This document shows positions 50,210 through 59,095 of a stretch of DNA of 64,000 nt, in pieces. The stretch comes from Pseudomonadota bacterium (lineage in GTDB: Bacteria; Pseudomonadota; Alphaproteobacteria; Rhizobiales; Hyphomicrobiaceae). The DNA lies in contig JAEXXM010000014.1 of assembly GCA_023405815.1 (NCBI GenBank), forward strand, positions 1 through 64,000, written 5' to 3'. The notes beneath the pieces were generated by a model, which worked only from the letters and a program-made list of their open reading frames with translations, made no database searches and was not told where the DNA came from. How positions within the stretch are numbered: position 1 is the first letter of the stretch; every line of letters starts with the position of its first letter. The translations under genes and the position numbers were made by a program.

Positions 50210-50961
50210 CGGACATAGGACCGAAAGCGGTCCTCGCGACCTTCTTGATCTTCTGCCGCATCGGTACCTGCCTCATGCTGATGCCGGGGTTCTCCTCCCC
50301 ACGCGTGCCGATGCGCGTGCGTCTCTTCCTTGCCCTCTGCATAACGCTGGCCCTGACGCCCCTGCTCCTCAGCAGTGTCAAATCGTCCATTCACAGCGAG
50401 GCGCCCGTAGCCGCCTTCGGGCTGATTGCATCGGAGATGATCGTCGGCGCCATCCTGGGGCTGATGGGGCGCATGTTCTTTGTCGCCCTGCAATTCGCCG
50501 GATCGGCGATCGCGATGTTCATAGGGCTTTCGAACACTCCCGACGCCCACATCGAGGAGGACGAGCCTCAGGCTGCGGTGACGAGCATTGTAACGCTGAC
50601 GGCAACCGTCTTGATCTTCGTCGCCGATCTGCACTGGGAGGTGCTGCATGCCCTCGTGGATTCATACACCGCGATCCCGGTTGCCAAGGAGCTTGCGGCC
50701 AACTTCGGCATCGTCAAGATCACGGACGCCGCCACCGATGCCTTTCTCCTGGCATTGCGCCTGACGGCCCCGTTCATGGTCTATTCTCTGATGATCAACC
50801 TTATGTTCGGCATTCTCGGTAAGCTCACGCCACAGATTCCCGTCTACTTCATCTCCATTCCCTTCGTTCTCGCTGGCGGCGGCATGATCCTTTACTTCAC
50901 GTCCAGCGAGATACTGCAGCTCTTCGTCGGCGGCTTCTCCGAATGGCTCGAGAGGATTTGA
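50206..50961 (+). CDS. fliR: Flagellar export gate protein FliR
   Basis: 251 aa from a GTG at 50206 overlapping the flhA stop (GTGA). Membrane helices include LATFLIFCRIGTCLMLMPGFSS (a FliR hallmark) and RVRLFLALCITLALTPLLL, then LIASEMIVGAILGLMGRMFFVALQFAGSAIAMFIGL and QIPVYFISIPFVLAGGGMILYF. It forms the export gate with FliP and FliQ. Confidence 0.94.
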   Translation: MTDIGPKAVLATFLIFCRIGTCLMLMPGFSSPRVPMRVRLFLALCITLALTPLLLSSVKSSIHSEAPVAAFGLIASEMIVGAILGLMGRMFFVALQFAGSAIAMFIGLSNTPDAHIEEDEPQAAVTSIVTLTATVLIFVADLHWEVLHALVDSYTAIPVAKELAANFGIVKITDAATDAFLLALRLTAPFMVYSLMINLMFGILGKLTPQIPVYFISIPFVLAGGGMILYFTSSEILQLFVGGFSEWLERI

Positions 50962-50965
50962 GACG

Positions 50966-51367
50966 ATGGTCAAGTCACGCCTGCAGAAAGCAAAGCGCCT
51001 CCTTGATGTTCAGCGCAGCTTGCAGCGTCTCGAAGAGGAGCGCGTAGCGGGCCTCAAAGGCCGCCAGTCCGACCTTGCCGCCAAGCAGGAGGAGGTCGTC
51101 GGCGCCCTGAGCGAGGATGAAGGGCTGCAGGGCCTGTTCACGCCCGTCATTGTGCGCAGACTCAAGTCGCTGGGCGAGGAAACGGTCCGGGTCACCGAGG
51201 AGCTAGAGCGCCGATCGAAATCCCTATTGACATTGGCCGCCCGCAGGAAGCACGCCGAGCGCCTCGTGCGCGCATACCAGCAGCAGCATTCCCGGGCCGT
51301 CGCGGATAAAGAGCTCATCGATGCCATAGAGCGCATCCTGCGTGTCGATGACGCAAGCCTCCCATAA
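50966..51367 (+). CDS. FliJ-like coiled-coil flagellar protein
   Basis: 133 aa, almost entirely helical and charged (MVKSRLQKAKRLLDVQRSLQRLEEERVAGLKGRQ, LTLAARRKHAERLVRAYQQQH). Size, coiled-coil character and position after fliR suggest a FliJ-type export chaperone/stalk. Sequence identity to FliJ is low by nature, so the name stays tentative. Confidence 0.7.
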   Translation: MVKSRLQKAKRLLDVQRSLQRLEEERVAGLKGRQSDLAAKQEEVVGALSEDEGLQGLFTPVIVRRLKSLGEETVRVTEELERRSKSLLTLAARRKHAERLVRAYQQQHSRAVADKELIDAIERILRVDDASLP

Positions 51368-51423
51368 GCTTTTCGAGTGAACCTGCACTGATGGCGAAGA
51401 CCCGCAGGCCCCGATAATTCGGC

Positions 51424-51921
51424 ATGACGACCGGCTCCGATATCGTTCTCGGCGTTGCCCGCGCAGCGGATACCGCGAAGCAGCGCGAGGCTGCCGCGCG
51501 GCTCGAAATGCTGAGCCGGCAGCAGCCGGCCGAGGTTGCTTCGGCCTCGTCGTCCGCTGAGCCTATCCGCGACTGGTCGACCGAGCTGCGGCGCGCAAGC
51601 GCCGGGGAGCCTCGCCCTCTCGTGTCCGCTGATGCCGGCACGCCGAGCTCCGATGAGAGCGCCGAGAAGAGAAAGGACGTCTACATTCAGTTCGAGGCGG
51701 TGCTCCTCCAGAACATGGTTGAGGCCATGATGCCCGAGGACTCCGAGGCGATGTTCGGCAGTGGGACCGCCGGAACCATGTGGAAGTCGCTGCTGGCCGA
51801 GAAAGTAGCGGCCGAGATCGCACGTTCTGGAGCGGTCGGAATAGCGAAGCAGGTTGCTGAGGGCGAGGCGGCCAGATTGGCGGTCGCGCCCACAAACAAA
51901 GCGAAGGTCGATGACGTATGA
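51424..51921 (+). CDS. flgJ: FlgJ-type rod-binding protein (no muramidase domain)
   Basis: 165 aa. The second half has the rod-binding motif (KDVYIQFEAVLLQNMVEAMMPEDSEAMFGSGTAGTMWKSLLAEKVAAEIARSG) of the FlgJ N-terminal domain. The peptidoglycan hydrolase domain of enteric FlgJ is absent, as usual in alphaproteobacteria. The first about 80 residues are low-complexity. It overlaps the next gene by 4 bases. Confidence 0.85.
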   Translation: MTTGSDIVLGVARAADTAKQREAAARLEMLSRQQPAEVASASSSAEPIRDWSTELRRASAGEPRPLVSADAGTPSSDESAEKRKDVYIQFEAVLLQNMVEAMMPEDSEAMFGSGTAGTMWKSLLAEKVAAEIARSGAVGIAKQVAEGEAARLAVAPTNKAKVDDV

Positions 51922-52319
51922 TGGCACAGGGAAATAGCGATCGCGGAACTGCGGCCCGCAACACGATCGATAGGACGATGCAACGCATCGAGAAGCTCGT
52001 CGATCGCGAGACCGAGGCGCTGCGAACCCGATCTGCAATCGATCTCAAGGAATCCAATAACAGCAAGAGCCAGGCGCTGCTCGAGCTTGGTCTTGCCGCC
52101 CGCTCGCTCGAGGGCATTGCGCTCGACGCGGACCTGATCCAGCGCCTTAAGCAGCTGCGCACCAAGCTGGAGGTGAACCAGATCGTGCTTCGCCGCCATC
52201 TTGAAGCCGTCCGCGAGGTCGCCAGCGTCGTCGCCGACACCATCCAGGATAGGGAGTGGGACGGCACGTACTCGCAGCATGCCGCCGCGGGCGGAGGATA
52301 TGGCGGAAGCTATCGATGA
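51918..52319 (+). CDS. FlgN-like export chaperone
   Basis: 133 aa, helical (IDRTMQRIEKLVDRETEALRTRSAIDLKESNNSKSQALLELGLAARSL), ending in a Gly/Tyr-rich tail (DGTYSQHAAAGGGYGGSYR). Position and helical profile fit FlgN, the chaperone of FlgK/FlgL. The ATG overlaps the upstream stop and the stop overlaps the next start (ATGA), so it is translationally coupled on both sides. Confidence 0.72.
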   Translation: MMAQGNSDRGTAARNTIDRTMQRIEKLVDRETEALRTRSAIDLKESNNSKSQALLELGLAARSLEGIALDADLIQRLKQLRTKLEVNQIVLRRHLEAVREVASVVADTIQDREWDGTYSQHAAAGGGYGGSYR

Positions 52320-52807
52320 TCAGGCTCATCGCAACCGGCATATGGATCTGCCTCGTGACCGCGTTGTCGACCTACGCGGCAACGCTTTGGCATTCCGAGG
52401 GCGCCCCCGAGGCCGATGCCGGAAAGCTCTTCACCGGCCTGGAATCATTGCACTCGGACGTGATCAGCGTCCCCGTCGTGGCGAGCGGCGCGGTTCAGGG
52501 CTACGTCCTCGCCCAGTTTACCTTCACGATGAAATCGGAGGCGTTGAAGAAGATGTCGGTAAAGCCCGATGTTTTCATCGTCGATGCGGCCTTCCGGTCG
52601 ATCTACAGCGGCGAGGCCGCGGCGCTGCGGGGTGCCAAGAAGCAGGACCTGCAGGCCCTCACCGCGGCGATCAAAACTCGCGTGAATGACCGCTTCGGCG
52701 AGACTCTCGTTGAGGACGTCCTCATTGAGAAGCTCACTTTCGTGCCGAAGGATGAAGTGCGCAATGGCGCCAATCTGATGAAGGCGCGGCCCGAATTCGC
52801 CCCCTGA
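52316..52807 (+). CDS. Single-span protein of unknown function in the flagellar operon (163 aa)
   Basis: An N-terminal membrane helix (MIRLIATGIWICLVTALSTYAATLW) is followed by a periplasmic domain (VPVVASGAVQGYVLAQFTFTMKSEALKKMSVKPDVFIVDAAFRSIY... LVEDVLIEKLTFVPKDEVR). Topology and beta/helix content are reminiscent of FliL, but I see no clear FliL signature. It is coupled to the FlgN-like gene by an ATGA overlap and converges with fliI (3-base gap), so it belongs to the flagellar unit. Confidence 0.75.
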   Translation: MIRLIATGIWICLVTALSTYAATLWHSEGAPEADAGKLFTGLESLHSDVISVPVVASGAVQGYVLAQFTFTMKSEALKKMSVKPDVFIVDAAFRSIYSGEAAALRGAKKQDLQALTAAIKTRVNDRFGETLVEDVLIEKLTFVPKDEVRNGANLMKARPEFAP

Positions 52808-52809
52808 CA

Positions 52810-54162
52810 TCAGGACTGCAGCGCGCGCGCCATCTCCTGGAACGCGTCGGTGCTGGCAGGATCGCGCGGGCTTTGCTTCATCGCCTCATAGAGCTTGGGA
52901 ATGATCTCGACCGCCTTGTCGAGCTCCGCATCCGCCCCGCCCCTGTAGCCGCCCATGAGACGTAGGTCGCGCGTGTCCTCGAAGCGCGCGATCATCGCTC
53001 GCAGCTTGGATACGAGGTTGCGCTGCTCCTGTGTCCAGCCATGCTGCGCGAGGCGGGAGATCGAGGAAAGCACGTTGATGGCCGGATAGCGAGCCTGGTC
53101 GGCAATGGACCGATCGAGCACGATATGTCCGTCGAGAGTCCCGCGGATGCTGTCGGCTACGGGATCGTTGTGGTCGTCGCCGTCGACGAGCACTGAATAG
53201 ACGCCGGTGATCGAGCCCGCCCCCTCTTCGCCCGGACCCGCGCGCTCCAGAAGATTCGGGAGATTGCTGAACACGCTCGGCGTATAGCCGCGCGCCACGG
53301 GGGGCTCGCCGGCCGCCAGCGCCACCTCGCGTGCGGCATGCGCAAAGCGCGTGATCGAATCGACGATGAGCAGGACCTTCTCGCCGCGGTCGCGGAAGTA
53401 CTCGGCAATGGAGGTCGCTGTCTTCGGAGCGAGCCGCCGCATCATGGGGCTCTCGTCACCCGTCGAGACAACCGCGATCACCCGCTCCCGGTTGTTGCCG
53501 AGTGCATCCTCGAGGAACTCGCGCACCTCGCGGCCGCGCTCGCCGACAAGCGCAATGACTACCGTATCGAAGCCCTTGGCGCGCGACAGCATCGCGAGCA
53601 GCGTCGACTTGCCGACTCCCGATCCCGCAAAGATGCCGATCCTTTGGCCGAAGCAGAGCGGCGTGAAAAGATCGATGATGCGAACACCGGTCTTGAATGG
53701 CGTAGCGATCCGCTGCCGCTGCAGCGGTGCCGGCGCGCCGCGGTCGGGAAATACCGGCTCATGCCCGTGCACGAGACCCGTGGCGTTTCCCAGCGGCACG
53801 CCGAGCGCGTTGAAGATGTGGCCCTTCCACGATGGATCGGGATTGAGCGTCGCCGGGCCGATCTGCCAGGCTTTGGCGCCGAGACCGGCCGTGATGGGCT
53901 CGTCGAACGTCTTTATCGTCACGCGCGCCTCATCGAGGCGGATGACCTCTCCCAGTTGCGCGCGCCCGCCGGTCGCCAAGCTCACTCTGTCGCCGAGCTT
54001 GACGAATGGTGACAGGCCCGAGACGCAGCAGGATGCCGGCGTCACCTGCGTGACGGTGCCCCCGACCTGCACCAGAGGCTGGGTAGCATTGGCCGCCGAC
54101 ACGCGCTCGGCGAGTGAGGTGAGGGAATCGAGGCGCCTGTCGCCTCTCGTCACGGAGCTCAC
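52810..54162 (-). CDS. fliI: Flagellum-specific ATPase FliI
   Basis: 450 aa, normal length. F1-beta-like ATPase with Walker A GSGVGKST (180-187), ALVGERGREVREFLEDAL, Walker B-like VLLIVDSITRFAHAAREVALAAGEPP and GSITGVYSVLVDGDDHNDPVADSIRGTLDGHIVLDR. It powers or primes type III export. It is on the opposite strand to the preceding flagellar genes; its start overlaps the flgF stop by 4 bases. Confidence 0.96.
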   Translation of the reverse strand: MSSVTRGDRRLDSLTSLAERVSAANATQPLVQVGGTVTQVTPASCCVSGLSPFVKLGDRVSLATGGRAQLGEVIRLDEARVTIKTFDEPITAGLGAKAWQIGPATLNPDPSWKGHIFNALGVPLGNATGLVHGHEPVFPDRGAPAPLQRQRIATPFKTGVRIIDLFTPLCFGQRIGIFAGSGVGKSTLLAMLSRAKGFDTVVIALVGERGREVREFLEDALGNNRERVIAVVSTGDESPMMRRLAPKTATSIAEYFRDRGEKVLLIVDSITRFAHAAREVALAAGEPPVARGYTPSVFSNLPNLLERAGPGEEGAGSITGVYSVLVDGDDHNDPVADSIRGTLDGHIVLDRSIADQARYPAINVLSSISRLAQHGWTQEQRNLVSKLRAMIARFEDTRDLRLMGGYRGGADAELDKAVEIIPKLYEAMKQSPRDPASTDAFQEMARALQS

Positions 54163-54884
54163 GATGAGGGCGCCAGGGCCTTGATGGCCTCACGCAGCGA
54201 GTCCTCGGACTGATCGACGGACCTCGATACCATATCGTAGCTGCGCGACGTCATGATGAGCTGCGACATCTCCCACATGGGGTTGACGTTCGAGCCTTCG
54301 ATATGCCCCTGCACGACTCCCACCCTGTTGAAATCGAGCGTCGGAGCGCCGGGAATGTCAGGGATGACGCCGGAGTTCTCGAAGCGCGAGAGCTTCGCTG
54401 TGGGATCGATCGTGAACAAGCCGATGGCGCCGAATTGCAGGTCATTCTGCGTGATCATGCCGTCATTGGAGATCTGGATCGGACCAGCGTTGGGATTGAC
54501 TTGGATGGCAGCCCCACCGGCGTCGAGAATTGGATACCCGGCGATCGATTGCAGCTCGCCCTCGGCCGTCATCTGCATACGCCCGTCTCGCGTGTAGACG
54601 ACGCCCGACGGTGTCTGCAGCGCGAACCAGGCATCGCCCTGAACCGCGACGTCGAGCGGGTTGCCGGTGCGGATCATCTGTCCGGGGTCACGCTTGATGT
54701 AGCTGTCTCCGGGAGAAGCAAAGGCGACCGACTCGCTCGAGGAGTTGCTCAGCATGGCCTCGAACTTGATCTCCTCTCGGCGGAAGCCGGGCGTGGAGGC
54801 ATTGGCGACGTTGTTGGCAATCGTCTCCAGCCGTTTCTGAATGGACATTTGCGAGGAAAGCGCGACGTAGAGGCCGGATTGCAT
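54159..54884 (-). CDS. flgF: Flagellar proximal rod protein FlgF
   Basis: 241 aa with N-terminal MQSGLYVALSSQMSIQKRLETIANNVANASTPGFR, then GNPLDVAVQGDAWFALQTPSGVVYTRDGRMQMTAEGELQSIAGYPIL and C-terminal GHIEGSNVNPMWEMSQLIMTSRSYDMV. These are rod-protein signatures, and the length matches FlgF rather than FlgG. It lies 6 bases downstream of the DUF1217 gene. Confidence 0.93.
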   Translation of the reverse strand: MQSGLYVALSSQMSIQKRLETIANNVANASTPGFRREEIKFEAMLSNSSSESVAFASPGDSYIKRDPGQMIRTGNPLDVAVQGDAWFALQTPSGVVYTRDGRMQMTAEGELQSIAGYPILDAGGAAIQVNPNAGPIQISNDGMITQNDLQFGAIGLFTIDPTAKLSRFENSGVIPDIPGAPTLDFNRVGVVQGHIEGSNVNPMWEMSQLIMTSRSYDMVSRSVDQSEDSLREAIKALAPSS

Positions 54885-54890
54885 GTTTCT

Positions 54891-57068
54891 TCAGGCTCCC
54901 CCGAGCTTGAGGCTTTGCAGGCTGGTCAGCAGATCGATGCCGACGCTGACCTGCGACTGTTGAGTAAGGAGCGTCACCGCAGGGTCCGTCTGCGTTTCGC
55001 TCGAATTATCCATGTCCCACTTGCCGGCAAAGCGCGTGAGGAACTGGCGGAGCTTTTCCGTATCCTTGAGGTCGGCGAGGTCGAGCCTGTCGGTAATGAG
55101 CTTTGCCTGCACGTCGATATCGAGCAGCGACATCTGCGGAAGGCCGAACGAGGTCTTGAACACCTCCAGCAACGCCTTGTCGGCGAGGATGTCGTAGGCG
55201 CTGTCGATGGACGCAGCTTTGCGCTCGAAATAGAGGGCAAGACGCACGCCCTCGTTCTCTTCGCCCGCGTTTTGCTCCAGCGTTTGGTGCAGGTAGAGAT
55301 CCTGCGTGGTGAAGACTTGCTCCTTGTCCTGCGCCACGCCGACATCGACGCGCGCCACGGTTCCGTCGCTGTTGAAGTTGAAGTCGGCGGCGATCGCCTG
55401 GTAGACCGCATTCTTCGACTTGTTGGCGAAGCTGTCCTCGTCGAACCGGTCGCTCGTCAGAATCTTGCGCAGGGTGTCGTTGGAAATGCCGCTCTCGAGG
55501 TCATACGCCTTGATGATGTAGTTCTTCAGCCGCTGGTCCTGAAGAAACTCGTCGACCGTTGTGATGCTGCTCGTCTTTTCTCTGTAGTACGCCGTTTCGA
55601 TCGTGCCTTGGTTCTGATCGCTCTTGAGCTCGCCGAGCGCTTCAGTGTAGCGCGACACGGTATTGTCTTGCGCGCTCTCAGTCTGCACCAGCTTGGCGCC
55701 TAGCGTGAAGCCGTCGGCACCGAAATTGAACGCTTTGGCGAGCGCGGTGAAGCGAGAGTCGCCTTGCAGGCTTGCGTAGCTGCTGGGGCTGGATGGATCG
55801 CTGAGCAGCAAGCGCTTGATCTGCAGCTTCGTCACTTCGCTCGGATCGATGCCATAGGACGTGAGCATGTATTCGTAGAGTTTGCTCGTCGTCAGCAGAG
55901 AATCGACATGATCCACTTTGCCGATGTTGAGCCGGTAAGTCTGCGTGTCGGATGCCTCGGTCGCGAGCACCTCGTCATCGTAGTTCGTTAGGAAGAGCGC
56001 ATTGAGCGCTTCCGCCTGGCTTGCATCCTGGGCAGCTACGCCGGCGTCGAGCGATCCGTCCGTATTGAAGTTGAAGGCCTGGGCCACCGCCTTGTAGGCG
56101 TCGCTCCCGTTGGCGACGCTGTTGGGGTCGGAAAGATCGCTGACCAGGATATCGCGTATCGTCGCCGGTGCGGTGGTGACGGGATCGAGCCCCGCTGCCG
56201 TCGCGACGTAGGCTCGCAAGAAGTGGTTGTTGACGAGGTCGTCGACGTTGGTGATCGACGCCATAAGCTCGTTGAAGTAGTCGGTCTTGAAGGCCGCAGC
56301 GGCAGGGGATTCGTCGGTGCCGGTCGCCTCGTAGTAGGCGAGCATGGTCTCGCCGGTCTGCAACGATGTCTGCGCACTCCCACCCGCTGCAACGGAACCG
56401 TCGGTCTCGAATGAGAATGCAGCGGCGAGGTCTTGGTAGGCTCCACCGTAGGTGTTGGCGACGCTGCCCGGATCGGAAAGGTCGCTGGTGAGCACGTTGC
56501 GGATGGCCGAAACAGATGCAAGGTTCGGATCGATTCCATACGCCTTGAGCGCATAGTCGAAGAGGCGCTGATCCGCCAGCAGATCGTCGACCGACGTAAT
56601 GCTGCCGATGCGGCTCTTGTAGTACGTCCCTTCGGCGGCCGCAGCCTCGCCCTTGGTGATCCGCTGCTGCGAGTAGAGGCCGATCATGGCGTCTTCGCTC
56701 GCTTCGTCCTGCGCCGTGGTCACGCCTGCATCCACCGCGCCGCTCGGAAGGAAGTTGAAGGCCTTGGCGAACTCAAGGTAGCGCTTGTCGGCAAGTTTGT
56801 TGACGAAGCTCTTCGTGTCGCTGATGTCGCTCTCGAGCACCTTCCGCATGAAGGCCTTGGCGTACGTCATGTCTTCCAGGCCGTGGGCCTTCATGGCGTA
56901 CGCGAAGAGGCGCTGGTCCTCGATGAACTCGTCGACCGAGGTCACTTTGCCTATATGGGAGCGGTAATACTCGGTATCACGCGCAACCTGAGGCGCCTTT
57001 GCCGCTATGGAGAGCTGGCGGGTCATGTCGCCGCTCATCAGACGGTAGCTGGCTAGGGTCGTGAGCAC
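54891..57068 (-). CDS. DUF1217 repeat protein of the flagellar locus (725 aa)
   Basis: After an N-terminal axial-like segment (MLTTLASYRLMSGDMTRQLSIAAK), roughly 110-residue repeats follow one another. Each has the pattern YYRxxIGxVTSVDEFIxDQRLxxYAxKAxGLD...IRxVLxSDxSDPxSxAN...AxAFNF. Five copies are clear (starting near residues 33, 145, 255, 375, 475) and a sixth is divergent at the C-terminus. DUF1217 proteins occur in rhizobial flagellar clusters without a settled function. It is probably exported. It heads the DUF1217-flgF-fliI operon on the minus strand. Confidence 0.88.
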   Translation of the reverse strand: MLTTLASYRLMSGDMTRQLSIAAKAPQVARDTEYYRSHIGKVTSVDEFIEDQRLFAYAMKAHGLEDMTYAKAFMRKVLESDISDTKSFVNKLADKRYLEFAKAFNFLPSGAVDAGVTTAQDEASEDAMIGLYSQQRITKGEAAAAEGTYYKSRIGSITSVDDLLADQRLFDYALKAYGIDPNLASVSAIRNVLTSDLSDPGSVANTYGGAYQDLAAAFSFETDGSVAAGGSAQTSLQTGETMLAYYEATGTDESPAAAAFKTDYFNELMASITNVDDLVNNHFLRAYVATAAGLDPVTTAPATIRDILVSDLSDPNSVANGSDAYKAVAQAFNFNTDGSLDAGVAAQDASQAEALNALFLTNYDDEVLATEASDTQTYRLNIGKVDHVDSLLTTSKLYEYMLTSYGIDPSEVTKLQIKRLLLSDPSSPSSYASLQGDSRFTALAKAFNFGADGFTLGAKLVQTESAQDNTVSRYTEALGELKSDQNQGTIETAYYREKTSSITTVDEFLQDQRLKNYIIKAYDLESGISNDTLRKILTSDRFDEDSFANKSKNAVYQAIAADFNFNSDGTVARVDVGVAQDKEQVFTTQDLYLHQTLEQNAGEENEGVRLALYFERKAASIDSAYDILADKALLEVFKTSFGLPQMSLLDIDVQAKLITDRLDLADLKDTEKLRQFLTRFAGKWDMDNSSETQTDPAVTLLTQQSQVSVGIDLLTSLQSLKLGGA

Positions 57069-57119
57069 GGTCGAGCTTCCCGTTGGGCAGGTTGCAGGAA
57101 GGTTGCACTCTTTGCCTTT

Positions 57120-57173
57120 CGTGAAGCTGGTGCCCGAACCACCGCGGGATCCTGGCTAGGAGACAGCTTCACG
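57120..57173. promoter_or_regulatory. 10-bp inverted repeat in the DUF1217/motA divergent promoter region
   Basis: CGTGAAGCTG (57120-57129) and CAGCTTCACG (57164-57173) are perfect complements 34 bases apart, between two divergent flagellar operons. It could be a pair of activator half-sites or an mRNA hairpin. Confidence 0.4.
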
Positions 57174-57228
57174 CAAGGAAGTGATGCTTCAACTCATAAG
57201 AGGATAAAATCACTTCGGATTCCCTGAC

Positions 57229-58119
57229 GTGACCATAGCGATTGGCCTTTTCGTCACCCTGGCCTGCATGCTTGGCGGCTTCGTCGCTATGGGCGGGCAC
57301 GTCGGCGTCATCTGGCAGCCCTGGGAGTTCGTTATCATCGGCGGCTCTGCCCTGGGCACGTTCATCGTCGCCAACCCCATGAAAACAATAAAGGATACTG
57401 GGGCAGGCATTAAGGAAGCCTTTACCGGCGACGCACCGGGAAGGCAGCAGTACCTCGAGGTTCTCGGCATCCTCTACTTCCTGATGCGGGAGTTGCGCTC
57501 CAAGCCGCGCAACGAGGTCGAGGAGCATATCGACAGCCCCGATCAGTCCCCGTTGTTCCAGAAGTTTCCGAGCATCGCCGCCAACGAGGACCTGACGACG
57601 TTCATCTGCGACTATTGCCGCCTCATCATCATCGGCAATGCGCGCACGCACGAGATCGAAGCGCTGATGGACGAGGAGATCAATACCATCCGCACCGACA
57701 AGACGAAGCCCTATCACGCGCTGGTCTCGGTCGGTGAAGGTCTCCCGGCACTCGGCATCGTGGCTGCCGTTCTGGGCGTCGTGAAAGCCATGGGTGCGCT
57801 CGATGAATCCCCCGAAGTTCTCGGACACCTCATCGGCGCAGCTCTCGTGGGAACGTTCGCCGGCATCTTCCTCTCCTATGCCGTCTTCACGCCCCTCGCC
57901 AACAAGATCAAGACTTTGCGCGAGAAGCAGCTGCGCAGCTACGTCATCGTCAAGCAGACGCTGCTCGCCTTCATGAACGGAGCGATGCCGCAGGTCGCGC
58001 TCGAGCACGGGCGCAAGACGATTTCGGTCTATGAGCGCCCCTCGATCGACGACGTCGAGCAGATCGCTCTGAGCTCCAGCGCCGCCAGCGGGGAGCCGGC
58101 TGCCGCGGAGGCGGCCTGA
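57229..58119 (+). CDS. motA: Flagellar motor stator protein MotA
   Basis: 296 aa from a GTG at 57229. Family features are TIAIGLFVTLACMLGGFVAMGGHVGVIWQPWEFVIIGGSALGTF, the cytoplasmic loop with FICDYCRLIIIGNARTHEIEALMDEEI, LPALGIVAAVLGVVKAMGALDESPEVLGHLIGAALVGTFAGIFLSYAVFTPLANKIK (helices 3 and 4, with the conserved Pro). It conducts protons with MotB, which is not in the window. fliM starts 3 bases after the stop. Confidence 0.95.
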   Translation: MTIAIGLFVTLACMLGGFVAMGGHVGVIWQPWEFVIIGGSALGTFIVANPMKTIKDTGAGIKEAFTGDAPGRQQYLEVLGILYFLMRELRSKPRNEVEEHIDSPDQSPLFQKFPSIAANEDLTTFICDYCRLIIIGNARTHEIEALMDEEINTIRTDKTKPYHALVSVGEGLPALGIVAAVLGVVKAMGALDESPEVLGHLIGAALVGTFAGIFLSYAVFTPLANKIKTLREKQLRSYVIVKQTLLAFMNGAMPQVALEHGRKTISVYERPSIDDVEQIALSSSAASGEPAAAEAA

Positions 58120-58122
58120 CGC

Positions 58123-59052
58123 ATGGCTCAGCCCGCCGCCTCGCGCAGGAGCCTCGATGGTCTCTTCGCCGGTCCGCAGGATCTGGTCGAGCGCCTCCCG
58201 ATGCTGCGGACCATCCTGCAGAAGACGGCCAGTAGCTGGGCCGATCAGCTTCGCGGCATCTCCGCGACGGTGCCGGAGGTCGTGCTGGTCGGCGTCGAGA
58301 GCGGCCCGCCCGAGAGCATGATCGCCGCCACCGCGAACCAGGCCCTTGCATGCGTCCTTGAAGCGCCGAAATGGAATGCGCGGCTCATCATCTGCGCTGA
58401 GTATGAGTTCGTGATCACGGTCGTCGAGATGCTGCTCGGCGGTGACGGCACCGAGCCGGTGCCGGGCACGGACCGGCAACTCACCAGAGCCGAGTTCGGG
58501 CTCGCGCGGCTGGCCTTCGAGCAGTTCGCCCACGCCTTGGAGGAAGGCTTCTCTATCATAGCGCCCGCGAGCTTCGTGGTTGAGACAACCGCGCCCCGGG
58601 TGAGCTTCGATGTCCTGGGGCGCCTGACGGTGCCTATCGTCGCCGCGAAGTTTCACATGTTCGCGCTAGGCCTGGGTGGCGGCATAACTCTCATGATGTC
58701 GCAATCGGTTCTGAGCCCGATGCGCAATGAGCTCTCGCGCACTGCAGGGCCGGAGTCGGTCAGGCCCGATCCAGCTTGGAGTCAGAAGATACAAAGCGAG
58801 GTTTCCCGCGCCAACGTCGACCTCGTGGCTGTCCTTGACGAGCAGGAGATTTCGCTCGCCGAAGTGGCGCGGTTCTCCGTTGGTCAAGTTCTGCCCCTGA
58901 AGGCGACTCCAGAGGGAACGCTGCGCGTCGAGTGCAATGGCGAGCCGCTCATCAACTGCGAAATCGGCAAGTCGAATGGAGTTTATGCGCTGCGCGTTCG
59001 CGACTTCGTCGACCAACAGCGAGAGTTCATGGATGACATCCTCGCCGGCTAG
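58123..59052 (+). CDS. fliM: Flagellar motor switch protein FliM (divergent N-terminus)
   Basis: 309 aa. The middle CheC-like region (VLEAPKWNARLIICAEYEFVITVVEMLLGGDG, LTRAEFGLARLAFEQFAHALEEGF) and the C-terminal SpoA domain (NVDLVAVLDEQEISLAEVARFSVGQVLPL... NGVYALRVRDFV) are recognisable. The canonical N-terminal CheY-binding peptide (LSQxEIDxLL) is absent; the protein starts AQPAASRRSLDGLFAGPQDLVERL. It forms the C-ring with FliN and FliG, whose genes follow. Confidence 0.9.
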   Translation: MAQPAASRRSLDGLFAGPQDLVERLPMLRTILQKTASSWADQLRGISATVPEVVLVGVESGPPESMIAATANQALACVLEAPKWNARLIICAEYEFVITVVEMLLGGDGTEPVPGTDRQLTRAEFGLARLAFEQFAHALEEGFSIIAPASFVVETTAPRVSFDVLGRLTVPIVAAKFHMFALGLGGGITLMMSQSVLSPMRNELSRTAGPESVRPDPAWSQKIQSEVSRANVDLVAVLDEQEISLAEVARFSVGQVLPLKATPEGTLRVECNGEPLINCEIGKSNGVYALRVRDFVDQQREFMDDILAG

Positions 59053-59095
59053 CAGGAGCTAGGCTGGTGGAGCACCGGATCATCAGGGAAGCCAC

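Noticed and set aside
57069..57228. Sigma-54 promoter in the DUF1217/motA gap
   Set aside because: GG and GC pairs are present, but not with the required 10-base spacing.
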